Origin: Serilophus lunatus | Taxonomy: Eukaryota > Chordata > Aves > Passeriformes > Eurylaimidae | Reading direction: 5' to 3' | DNA: 64,000 nt | Assembly: GCA_013399895.1 (NCBI GenBank) | Contig: VXBA01001813.1 | Span: 124,001-188,000, forward strand | Shown: positions 1-10,114 of the stretch, one piece after another | How the letters are laid out: the number at the start of each line of letters is the position of its first letter | How positions within the stretch are numbered: the stretch's first letter is position 1 | Position numbers and translations under genes: made by a program | The notes under the pieces: generated by a model | Told to the model about the DNA's origin: nothing | Databases searched by the model: none | What the model saw: the letters and a program-made list of their open reading frames with translations, nothing else

Positions 1-1404
1 CATCTTTCTTTGCATAGTTTTACAACATTATATTCTTCTAAGCTGGTATTTAAAAAGGAAAATACTTTGGGAATTTACTTACTTTCTGTTCTTACATCAA
101 AACCTGCGCTGGACATCCCCTGAGCTGAGGGATGTGTGTGCCATCACAACAACTACCAATATTTGTGAGTGTGAAAAACTGATTGCTACTTTGTAATCTG
201 CACCAGCTAGAGCATATCCAGCATGGAGAGCTATGTTGTGGGGTACAACAGCAGTGTCCTCCCTGCAGGCAAGTGAGACTTACAAGCACTGTGATCTTTT
301 CTTATCCCCCTGAGAAAGGTGTGATGGGGCATGCACAGACAGACCTCTGTCTATTCCCTAATCTTTCCTGCCCTTCAACCCATACAAGCCCAGTTACCTT
401 ACGCCTAAATCCCCTGCCCACACCAACCCCTCTGCAGTATTATTTTCCAACAGATTTCTTTCCCTCTTTAATTCTTATTGCCATCCCTTTCTAGTTTTCC
501 CATTGTTGCTCAGCTATACAAGACTTGTTTCTCTTCCATTCAAACACGACATCTTCTTTTTCCATGTTGCTGGAACCTGGCTGGAAATCCTTAAGGACAT
601 GATTAAATGGATTTGATAGCCTAAACAGCTCCAAACAGTCCGTTTCAACTACATATTCAAGTCAAATGTAAAAGTATTCTTTGGAAACGGAGTTTCCAAA
701 AGCTTACAAAGTTTCAATCGAGTGTGTTCAAACTACATTTTAAAAAAAATTAAAAATTGGCAGATTTGGGAAACAGAATAGCAGAGCCTTTTTCTGACTC
801 AAGGCTAGCCTGAGTCACTCTTACCTTTTGTCAGAAATGCGTGTTCTTTTGTATTATATAGGATGGGATCATGTCATATGGACAACAGAGGGGTGTTTAC
901 CTCAGAATACCCAATAAGAGAAGCATAATCATTTTAGCAAGGTAGTAAACTTTTAGCTGAAGACCATCCCATCTGTAATATTTGATGGCTGGGACTTTGC
1001 ACAGGAAAATGGGACATATATGTTAAAATCTTCTGAAGAAGCAGAAAATTGATTCCAGCTTTCTATTTCAGGAAGAAGGACCTAACTGGTAGGCTCTCTG
1101 AAAAAAAATACAGGAAGTTAGAAACCTATAACTTTCTTGAAATTCCTCTTCTCTGGCTTTCCCCAATTAAATAGTATATAGGGAAAACAAACAAAAAACC
1201 AAAACCAAACAAACAAAAAAAAAGAAAAAAAAAAAGTAATTCTTGGGTTACCTGCAGTTCAAATTCCAAAGGTTTTTTCTATCCTTTTTTTCCTCTTCAC
1301 AGGCAATTTGAATCTTCAGGGCCCCTATGATTTCCCACAGGAGGTGACATCTAGATGCAAACCTGGTTCATATGGGACACAGGAGACTTTAACTCCAATT
1401 CCAC
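1..1404. other. unannotated AT-rich DNA
   Basis: No gene is recognised here. Short open frames (up to 103 codons at 183-494) have no recognisable domain. A low-complexity A-rich stretch with AAAC/CAAA units lies at about 1176-1234. Nothing else is identifiable. Confidence 0.5.
1176..1234 (+). repeat. A-rich AAAC-type simple repeat
   Basis: The stretch consists of runs of A interrupted by C, in AAAC and CAAA units, ending in two long A runs broken by single G bases. It is low complexity and could be a decayed poly(A) tail, but no retroposon body is recognisable upstream. Confidence 0.7.
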
Positions 1405-1932
1405 TGTCCTGTGTTGAAGTATATTCTATTACCATCTCGGTGAGCTGTTGAAACCAGGTGAAGCAGTGTTCCTTGCCTCCTCCCTCTGTACTATCTTCTG
1501 TTAATGGGCCATCAATGCCTCGCCCCATGGCTCAGAGATAACTCCCTCCTGGACTATCTGCTGTTAATGGGCCCATCAGGCCTTATCACACGACTCACCA
1601 TCCCATTGTGAGATGCTTCACCCAGAGGGAGGAGCCAACTATTCCATCCTGGATATAAGCTGAGACTCTGAACACCACACCAGCGCTTACCTACTGGACT
1701 CCCAGAGGACAGGAGCTACCATTGGACTTTCTCACCCTTTTCTTTCTACAGGATCACCGCTTCAATGGAACTGCTTTGCTCAGACTGCTACCACCATAGA
1801 GTGTCAGGGTGTATCTGACTTTGTCAGTGTTCTTGTACTACTGCATTTATTTATTTCTTTTAATTTTCTTCTTTCTATTAAATTATAATCCTGACTTGCG
1901 ATCTCCCACTGGTTTGATTTCAAACTAGTACA
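1405..1932 (+). mobile_element. probable solo LTR of an endogenous retrovirus
   Basis: The block has LTR architecture on the plus strand: a TG start (TGTCCTGTG), a TATA-like element GGATATAAGC at 1651-1660, an ATTAAA polyadenylation signal at 1877-1882 and a CA end (AACTAGTACA). Flanking pentamers TCCAC (1400-1404) and CCCAC (1933-1937) would be a target-site duplication with one mismatch. The right end is firmer than the left; the true start could lie up to about 80 bp upstream. Inside, a roughly 25-bp segment is repeated with a 63-bp period (1490-1514 and 1553-1578). The general look is that of avian ERVL-type LTRs, which is a judgement by eye. No retroviral coding sequence adjoins it. Confidence 0.5.
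1490..1578 (+). repeat. 63-bp-period duplication inside the LTR
   Basis: The segment CTGTTAATGGGCC(C)ATCA and its ACTATCT lead-in occur at 1490-1514 and again at 1553-1578. The intervening sequence is similar (CCTCCCTCTGTA versus CTCCCTCCTGGA). This suggests an old tandem duplication in the LTR upstream of its TATA box. Confidence 0.6.
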
Positions 1933-3267
1933 CCCACTGAACCAGATTTGGAAAATAGATTCTAACTCAATACCTGAGAACTTTAAAAAATGAAAAGTGG
2001 AGAGAATTTTATAAAAAAGCAAATAGTTGAGACATAAAATAATTTGTTGAAAACCTATTTTCCATAGGAAAACAGAATGAATCAGAAGTGTTTGAACAAT
2101 CCTAATAACTACCCTAGCAAAATATGCTTTAACAACGACTTTTCACACCTTAAACACAGATGCATCACTTTTCTTTCTGTCTTATGTTTAATTAAATAGA
2201 GTTTTCCTATTCCATAGTGCAAAAGTAAATATAATCACATAATAACTCTACCTTTCCTTTGGGAGTAAAAATGCCAAAGAATTTTTCATCTTTAGCTCTC
2301 TTTTACTACAGACAGCAATACATGGTTTTAAAAGTCAAGGTCACACTTAGCTAGTTGTCATGGTGAATGAAAACACATGGGAAATTGGGCACATAGCATT
2401 TAGTTTTGTTTTCTGGGAGAAGTAACATATAAGAAACCTTGTCATGAAGAGTCTGTGTTTAGCCAGCCCCTGGTACTTTTAACAGACATCTTTTCTGGCA
2501 CTCATTTTTAAACACAGTAATGAACCTTTTCCTCTACTCAGCTGTAAATCAATACCACCAATGTGTCCCTTAAGAAAATCACTAATAAATTGCATAAATG
2601 CCTGACCAGTCAATAGAAGGATTTCCATTTCAATTGTCCATAGAAAGAAACAAAACTCTTTTTGCAACACATTCAGAGCACATTCTGGTTGTGCATTGCA
2701 ACCATTTTCAAGATAAATATTTCATAAGACATAACTGACTCAGTGCTAAATGTGTTTTGGGAAAAATCAGCATAATGTATCTATCTGAGAGCTCATAATG
2801 ACTATTTTCTCCAAAGAAGAAATTGAAATAAGCTGAAAAAAATTATGGAAACTGCAATTTCAAAACAAATTTTTCTTCTTTCTAAGTACCTTGAAAGAGT
2901 ACCTGAGAAAAGATTTCTTAGCAAAGTAGATGAACTGCTATTGATTATGTTCCCCTAGAGGAATTCTTCTGGTAGCTGCTGGCTCTAGGTATTAAATTAA
3001 AAAGCTGGCCTGGAGAACACAGAGGTAGCATTATGAGGAAAGGGCACTGATGGGCATCAGCTGAGGAAAGACCAATATATAGTTGCCGTGTGAGCATCCT
3101 CTACAGGGCTAAAAACCATTTGAAGACATCGTAAATTGGAAAGTGAGACAGTTTGAATTTTTACTACTAAAGCTGAGAAAAAGAACTGTTGTTGAAAAAA
3201 AAACTGACAGAAGAGTGCAATTTTTATAGACTGGTAGAGCAGTTCACAAAAAAACCTTTTTCCTTGA
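1933..3267. other. unannotated AT-rich DNA
   Basis: No gene, RNA or repeat is recognised between the LTR and the first CR1 fragment. Open frames are 80 codons or shorter and have no recognisable similarity. Confidence 0.5.
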
Positions 3268-3570
3268 GCAATCACAAGGAGCTTGAGAAATGGGCCCAAG
3301 TGAACCTCATGAAGTTTAAAAGGTCAAGTGCAAGGTGCTGCTTATGAGTTGCACTCTCATGCGTGAACAGAGGCTGGGTGGAGAACTGATTGAGAGCAGC
3401 TCTAAGGAGAAGGACTTATGGGTGTTAGCTGATGAGAAGCTCAACATGAACCAGCAAAGTCCTGGGCTGCATTAAAAGAAGCATAGCCAGCAAGTTGAGG
3501 GAGATGATTCTCACCCAGAGTGCTGCCTCCACGGACATGGACCTATTGGTCAGAAGAGGTCAGAAGATAC
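3268..3570 (+). mobile_element. CR1 LINE fragment, sense, internal part of ORF2 end
   Basis: The sequence matches the pattern of the CR1 ORF2 3' region, which encodes the C-terminal part of the reverse-transcriptase polyprotein. Landmarks are GAACCTCATGAAGTTTAA, a GAGGAGAAGGACTT-like block and a GATGAGAAGCTCAACATGA block, then a CTGGGCTGCATTAAAAGAAG block. Internal deletions (around 3340 and 3510) and stop codons make it non-functional. The 3' tail is missing, and the fragment abuts a CR1 tail in the opposite orientation. Confidence 0.8.
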
Positions 3571-3866
3571 TTGATTTAAGAGACCTTAAATATCATCTCA
3601 TTCCCGTGCTCCTGCCATGGGCAGGGACAACTTCCACTAGACCAGGCTGCTCAAAGTTCCATCCAACCAGGCCTTGAACACTTCCAGGGATGGGGCATCC
3701 ACCACTTCTCTGGATAACCTGTTCCAGTGCCTCATCACTCTCACAGGAAAGGTTTTCTTCCTATTATCCAATATAAACCTGCCATCTTTCAGCTTATAGC
3801 CATTTTCCCTTGACCTATCACTACATGCCCTTGTAAAAACAGGGAATGAAGAGGAGCACAAAAACA
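3571..3866 (-). mobile_element. CR1 LINE 3' end, antisense
   Basis: Read on the minus strand, this is a CR1 3' end. A 76-codon open frame (3867 to 3637) encodes the CR1 ORF2 C-terminus with the recognisable motif RHWNRLSREVVDAPSLEVF, followed by the 3' UTR containing GACCTTAAA and CCATGGGCAGGGACA-type blocks as read on the plus strand. The terminal ATTCTATGA repeat is lost. The part from 3632 onward lies in the 1,327-base duplicated segment and reappears at 4960-5194. Confidence 0.9.
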
Positions 3867-4958
3867 ACCACCAAAACGCAGTTTATGTTGAGACTGATTG
3901 AGAAAATACTTTCTAATGCAGGATCACAAATATGTATCTAGCTCAGTATTTTTATATCGAAGTTATGAATCTTGTATTTTTTCCTCGTTGCAAGGTGTGC
4001 CATAGCTGACCCATGGCTGTGCAAGAGAAATAACAAAGCTGGTGTTGATGTGAATTCCCTAAGCATGCAGAGAGTCAATGCAAAGAATAAATGGGTTTAA
4101 ATGATAACATCTAGTGACCCCAGAGATTCCTAAGTGGGGAAAAAAATAAGAAAAGAATGAGAACAAAGATTTCTAACAGCAGTGGTAAATTTCTTATTAA
4201 TGTGTGCAGACAGCCTCATGTGTAGTAGAGACGTTGGAGCAGTGCATTCTGACAGCTTATGCCAGAGCCATTTTGCAATGTTAAAAGGCTAATTAGTCAA
4301 GAGGAGGGAGAAGTGAGCCAAGCAGACTATTTTAATAATTCCAATTAGTCTTGTAATACTTTCTTATCATGTGCTGTTCATAAATCACAAAGGAAGAAAT
4401 TTTGTCACATTGTCCTATGCTGTATGACCACTCAGAGAGAAACTCTTATCAGATGTGTAAGCACAGAGCATGGTGCTATGGTGAATGCTGGAAACAACTA
4501 AAAGTGCCTTCTGGTTTGGGTGTACTGGACAAGGGTCCAGCAGCAAGGGTCAGTGTCATGATGTCTCATGTGATTAATACATGTATAGGTACCACAGATA
4601 ACTAGTTATTTCAGTATTACAGAAAGTGTAGGAAAAAATCCTACACAAAGACAAAAATTACAATTAATTTCTTCTAAACTGTAGAAGTCCTGTCTCTTTC
4701 CATGTTTTTAGTATCCTTAAACAATGACAGAGCAGAGACAAAGAAATTATTATAACTCTGCCAATGTGGTGTTCATGCAAGGGCCCAGATTCTCCAAGGA
4801 CAATGTGCTTCAGGTTTAAGTGTGACAAGAGGACATAACCCTGGTATTAATTGTACCACTAAAGTGACTACTTCTTCCAGCAGCTGCAAAAGGAGATAGT
4901 TAAGCCTCATTAGCTAAATCCCTACTCCACTTTGGATGCTAATAAAGGATGTGGTATA
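3632..4958 (+). repeat. direct duplication, copy 1 (1,327 bp)
   Basis: Every base I compared is identical to 4960-6286 at an offset of 1,328. Copy 1 ends GGTATA at 4958, directly before the N at 4959. It holds most of a CR1 tail and about 1.1 kb of unique-looking sequence, including a CTAATTAG palindrome (4289-4296). Perfect identity over low-GC, non-functional DNA, with an N exactly at the junction, points to an assembly artefact rather than a biological tandem duplication. Confidence 0.95.
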
Positions 4959-4959
4959 N
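4959..4959. other. single-N contig junction
   Basis: One ambiguous base sits exactly between the two identical 1,327-base copies. A genuine base ambiguity would not be expected precisely at a repeat boundary, so this is most likely a contig or patch join. Confidence 0.9.
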
Positions 4960-5194
4960 TTCCACTAGACCAGGCTGCTCAAAGTTCCATCCAACCAGGC
5001 CTTGAACACTTCCAGGGATGGGGCATCCACCACTTCTCTGGATAACCTGTTCCAGTGCCTCATCACTCTCACAGGAAAGGTTTTCTTCCTATTATCCAAT
5101 ATAAACCTGCCATCTTTCAGCTTATAGCCATTTTCCCTTGACCTATCACTACATGCCCTTGTAAAAACAGGGAATGAAGAGGAGCACAAAAACA
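4960..5194 (-). mobile_element. CR1 LINE tail, duplicate of 3632-3866
   Basis: This is the CR1 tail carried by the second copy of the duplicated segment. It starts abruptly at the contig junction and should not be counted as an independent insertion. Confidence 0.85.
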
Positions 5195-6286
5195 ACCACC
5201 AAAACGCAGTTTATGTTGAGACTGATTGAGAAAATACTTTCTAATGCAGGATCACAAATATGTATCTAGCTCAGTATTTTTATATCGAAGTTATGAATCT
5301 TGTATTTTTTCCTCGTTGCAAGGTGTGCCATAGCTGACCCATGGCTGTGCAAGAGAAATAACAAAGCTGGTGTTGATGTGAATTCCCTAAGCATGCAGAG
5401 AGTCAATGCAAAGAATAAATGGGTTTAAATGATAACATCTAGTGACCCCAGAGATTCCTAAGTGGGGAAAAAAATAAGAAAAGAATGAGAACAAAGATTT
5501 CTAACAGCAGTGGTAAATTTCTTATTAATGTGTGCAGACAGCCTCATGTGTAGTAGAGACGTTGGAGCAGTGCATTCTGACAGCTTATGCCAGAGCCATT
5601 TTGCAATGTTAAAAGGCTAATTAGTCAAGAGGAGGGAGAAGTGAGCCAAGCAGACTATTTTAATAATTCCAATTAGTCTTGTAATACTTTCTTATCATGT
5701 GCTGTTCATAAATCACAAAGGAAGAAATTTTGTCACATTGTCCTATGCTGTATGACCACTCAGAGAGAAACTCTTATCAGATGTGTAAGCACAGAGCATG
5801 GTGCTATGGTGAATGCTGGAAACAACTAAAAGTGCCTTCTGGTTTGGGTGTACTGGACAAGGGTCCAGCAGCAAGGGTCAGTGTCATGATGTCTCATGTG
5901 ATTAATACATGTATAGGTACCACAGATAACTAGTTATTTCAGTATTACAGAAAGTGTAGGAAAAAATCCTACACAAAGACAAAAATTACAATTAATTTCT
6001 TCTAAACTGTAGAAGTCCTGTCTCTTTCCATGTTTTTAGTATCCTTAAACAATGACAGAGCAGAGACAAAGAAATTATTATAACTCTGCCAATGTGGTGT
6101 TCATGCAAGGGCCCAGATTCTCCAAGGACAATGTGCTTCAGGTTTAAGTGTGACAAGAGGACATAACCCTGGTATTAATTGTACCACTAAAGTGACTACT
6201 TCTTCCAGCAGCTGCAAAAGGAGATAGTTAAGCCTCATTAGCTAAATCCCTACTCCACTTTGGATGCTAATAAAGGATGTGGTATA
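4960..6286 (+). repeat. direct duplication, copy 2 (1,327 bp)
   Basis: This is the second copy of 3632-4958. It starts TTCCACTAGACC inside the CR1 tail with no CR1 3' end before it, which is not how an independent CR1 insertion would begin. It ends GGTATA at 6286 and continues into unique sequence GCTGTCAGACAG. Small open frames inside it (5195-4965 minus and 5730-5933 plus) are exact duplicates of those in copy 1. Confidence 0.95.
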
Positions 6287-7576
6287 GCTGTCAGACAGTA
6301 ATTCTTCCTCCTTGAAATCAATACAGTATAAATAGCCTGACCACTGAGGCTTTGGGCTGAGGGGAGAGTCTTTAAAGGTGAAACGTGAGATCAGTGCACA
6401 GCTTTTCATCTTTCATCCCAGCAGTACTATTTCTACATGGTACTTTCAGCTACAGGTAAAGGAAGGTATCTCCATCAAAGCAGAAAAAAGGTAACTACTA
6501 AAAGAAGTAAGAGAATTTTTGTTGAAAATGGAGATGACATGAGATGAAGAGCTTGTGAACGAGACAAAAACCTGAGGATAACATGAGCAATAAACCAGAG
6601 AACATGGGCTAGGGAACACATCTCATGGAGGGACAAGTAGAGTTGGGGTAAAGAATGCAGACATATTGGGATTAAATATACATGGGTAAAGAAATCAAAT
6701 TATGTGACATTCTTGTTCCTGAAGTGGAAATCTCACAGACATTAATAAAAAATATTCATTGAATGGTTATGTTTCCGGTCATGTTAGCATGAAATCTAAA
6801 TCCAATTACTATATCAATTAATAATTTGCAAATATGAAGTATTTCAGATAAAATCTGCACATAACACCTACTTTAGCATATATTAATGAAGACAGAGCAA
6901 CTGTAAAAAATTATCTCAACTGCTGGATAAGACAACCTTTTCAAAAGACAAAACTGCTATGAGTTTTGGCTATTGAAGAATTAGAAACCTAGGGCACATG
7001 TTAGAATGGCATTCTGAAATCCATTTAGAGTAGAATCTTGAAAAGCAACCTTTCTGGAATTATTTCGGATCAAATAGGCAAGCGATAAAACTTAAGCTCC
7101 TACTACAATGCAGTCAGCAAAGGCTAATATAATCCATGGATGTATAAATGTAGGAAAAATGGATGACATCTTCATTTTTGTCTGTAGCAAAGAAGACTTC
7201 ATTAGAAAGGCAGACAAATTGGAAAAAAGGGGACCTTTTAAATGCAGACTTACAGATATTCAAAAGCCACAAAAAATGTTCTAATAGGAGAGACTTAAAT
7301 ACTTCAACAGATTTAGTCCATTAAAATTGAGAGATACTTGACTACAGTGTGTAAGTACATTTATGAGAAGAAAACAGAGGGCCTTTTAGTAGTCAGGAAG
7401 GTACAATAAAGGTTAAATGCTAAAGTTGGATATATTTATATAAGATATTATGCATTTTGGGTTTTCAAAAAAAATGAGTGATCAGCCTCTGAAACAAGAG
7501 AAGTTTCAAAACTTCTGTTGTTTGAAATCCTCATGTCAAAACTGCATGTTTTCCTGAGGGTCTGATTTTTCTCTGT

Positions 7577-7596
7577 ATGTGTGTGTGTATGTGTGT
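7577..7596 (+). repeat. short TG microsatellite
   Basis: The run is TGTATGTGTGTGTGTATGTG and is an ordinary dinucleotide repeat. Confidence 0.8.
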
Positions 7597-10068
7597 TACG
7601 GACAAAGGCTAGAACAAAGAAAACAGACACGTCATTTTCACAGATAAACCAAAATACAATATACTTACCTAAAGCCAAAAAAGTGGGGGAAACAACACTT
7701 CAGTTTTATTTGTTTTCTCTATTTTTAAAAGTCAATGAAGGTAGATTTGACCTAAAGCTATAAAGCTTCTGTCAAGCTGAATTGCATCTTTTGTTTCATG
7801 TATTGCTTTACCAACATGTTTTCTCTAGCTCTGTTCACCTCAGAGGTAATACGTTGAGATTCAACATCTTTGATTTACAGGTCTGAAGAGACAATCAAAT
7901 GATCTCACCAAATTTAAAGTCTATAAATCTATCAATTTATTCTTATTAACAAAGGAACTTTGCAAGCTGATGTTTATCTACTGCACTTCTTCTTTTCCTA
8001 ACACTAATCAATGAGTACCTTGTTTCATAGATTTCACTTCATTAAAACATATTCTCTTTATCTCCTTATCTGAACTGCTGGAAAAGCACATCCATTCATG
8101 CATAAACTATTCAATGAATTTGAAAATAAAGCTTTCTGTTTAAATTAGCATCCCATAGTCTGCTCCTGATGATTCCCTGTCCTCCCCACAAGTGAATTGT
8201 AATACCAGATAGTGTGCATGACTCTCAATGACACCAATGTCCTTTGAAGCAAAAACAGTTCAAAGAATGCATCATCAGATTTGTGGGTACCCTGGCAGCA
8301 AATACCGATGCTTCTCATGAGAAATTTTCTTAGGAACCTGAAAAACAACGTGAAGAATTTGAAAGTTGGGAGAGGCAACACTGAGCACTTGGCAAAGTTC
8401 TCTTTTTATACTTAAATTCCACTCTTCAAGATACCCCTCTGTGAGACAATGCAGGCGTCAGACTTCACTGTCTGTTATTGGAAAACTGGGTTGCCTAATC
8501 TGTATAGGGGGAAGGCAGAGCAGAGTTGTGGAGTTTCTATGGAGATGGGAATTGGTGAGGAAGTGCATTTTCTCCTGATTCATCCTATCTTCCTGATCTT
8601 GTAAGGGGCCATTATAGCCATTTATCTCTCTCTGAAGAAAGGATGGCATCTTTGGGAGCAATAGCAAAAGCAAGGTTAAGTTTCTCCTCAGAGGAGGATA
8701 CTGGTATGATTTCACCAGGTCCAGCATTTCAAAATATAATTCACAACAGATTTTGGTTCTTAGACCTGACAGTGTATACTAAATATAGGTAAGCTTGTAG
8801 GCTGGTTTTGACACTTACAAAGGTAATAGAGAATAAGAAGCATTTCTCAAGTAACAGTAATCTCATTAACACTAACCATGCTATCAAGCAATTATACTTA
8901 AATTCCCTACAGAGCAAGTCTGTCAAACACTACTGGATCTTTGACAAGTATGTGTAGATGCCAAAAATGTGTGAGTTACTAACTAGGGCACACAGCAGGC
9001 AAATTAGGGGTGCTTCATATTTGTACACCTGAGGGATGCCTGGAAAGTCTGAGTTAGATTGCTCCATTTTCAGAATTTAAAGGGTTATTCCAGCTTTTTA
9101 TTTCCCTGCCTCATCTGCTTCTTCCAGGGAAGTTTTTTTTAGGAACTGAAATTTGTAACTGGAAAAGGAAATTATTTGCAGGAAGAGAGATCTACAAAGC
9201 TGGATTTTGCTTTTTAAAGCCATTTGTTTGGCTGCTGTTAATGTGCATGGGTTTGAGGCTGCTCCCTTATCTACACATGTATCTTTGGAAAGACTAAAGG
9301 ACTGGGGGGATGAGTTAAAACATACCTTGATGGAGTCATCAAAGAGAAATATATGTCTGGCTTCAATTTAGCTCAGTTAAGGGGCATAATATATGCAGTG
9401 GACATAATATATGTGGTGGGTGACACTCATTTTCAAGGGCTTGTAAAGAAATATGTTTCCCAATTTGTACTCTTATGTAAAAGTTTTTCTGTTCCACTCT
9501 GTGAAGACCAGATGTTTTTACAGGCTTTGTAGCACAAGCTGAAGAGGCTGAAGGGAGCCTTTTGCGGGGCTGTTGTAGCAGAGTGGGATGTGAAGCTGAC
9601 CAGTTGCCTCTCCTCCCCTCGGAGAGCACTGTGTGTGCTGCCCCACACACCCACAGGTTCCTTTATTAGCACTCCTAGCTCTGCAAGCACGTTCGATACA
9701 CATTTGAATCTAAGCTTGATTTATTTAATAAAATAGGCTTTCTAGAAGAGAAATGTGAAAGTCCCAGGGGGAAGGAGGAAGGTGAAGGGAGGAAGCCCAT
9801 AGAATTGCAAATTCTGTTCATCTCTCTGACAACTCTCACTGGAGCTCAGGGAAGGCAAAGGGCCATCACATAAAACAAATTTCTCAAAACCCAGAAGTAG
9901 CAAGCATTAAGAATTTCCATAAATCCAGGTAAATCTTGAGGACAGGAACACAGAGAAATCCAGAACAAGGGGGAAGGTGAGTATCGCAGATGACTGAATT
10001 GTATGATGGTGGCTATTAATATCAGATGGTATTTTCGAATCATCCCACTTACTATAATAGCATACAAT

Positions 10069-10114
10069 CAGTATACAGATGCATTGCTGCCTTCAGTATA
10101 CACATTGCTGCCTT
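10069..10114 (+). repeat. small tandem duplication (25 and 21 bp)
   Basis: CAGTATACAGATGCATTGCT and its CGCCTT-like continuation are followed at once by CAGTATACACATTGCTGCC. The second copy lacks four bases. This is a local slippage-type duplication. Confidence 0.75.

Noticed and set aside
4402..5933. Perfectly conserved paired small frames (67 codons at 4402 and 5730) as a duplicated gene
   Set aside because: The pairs come from the 1,327-base duplicated segment; non-coding bases are equally identical, so there is no coding constraint.
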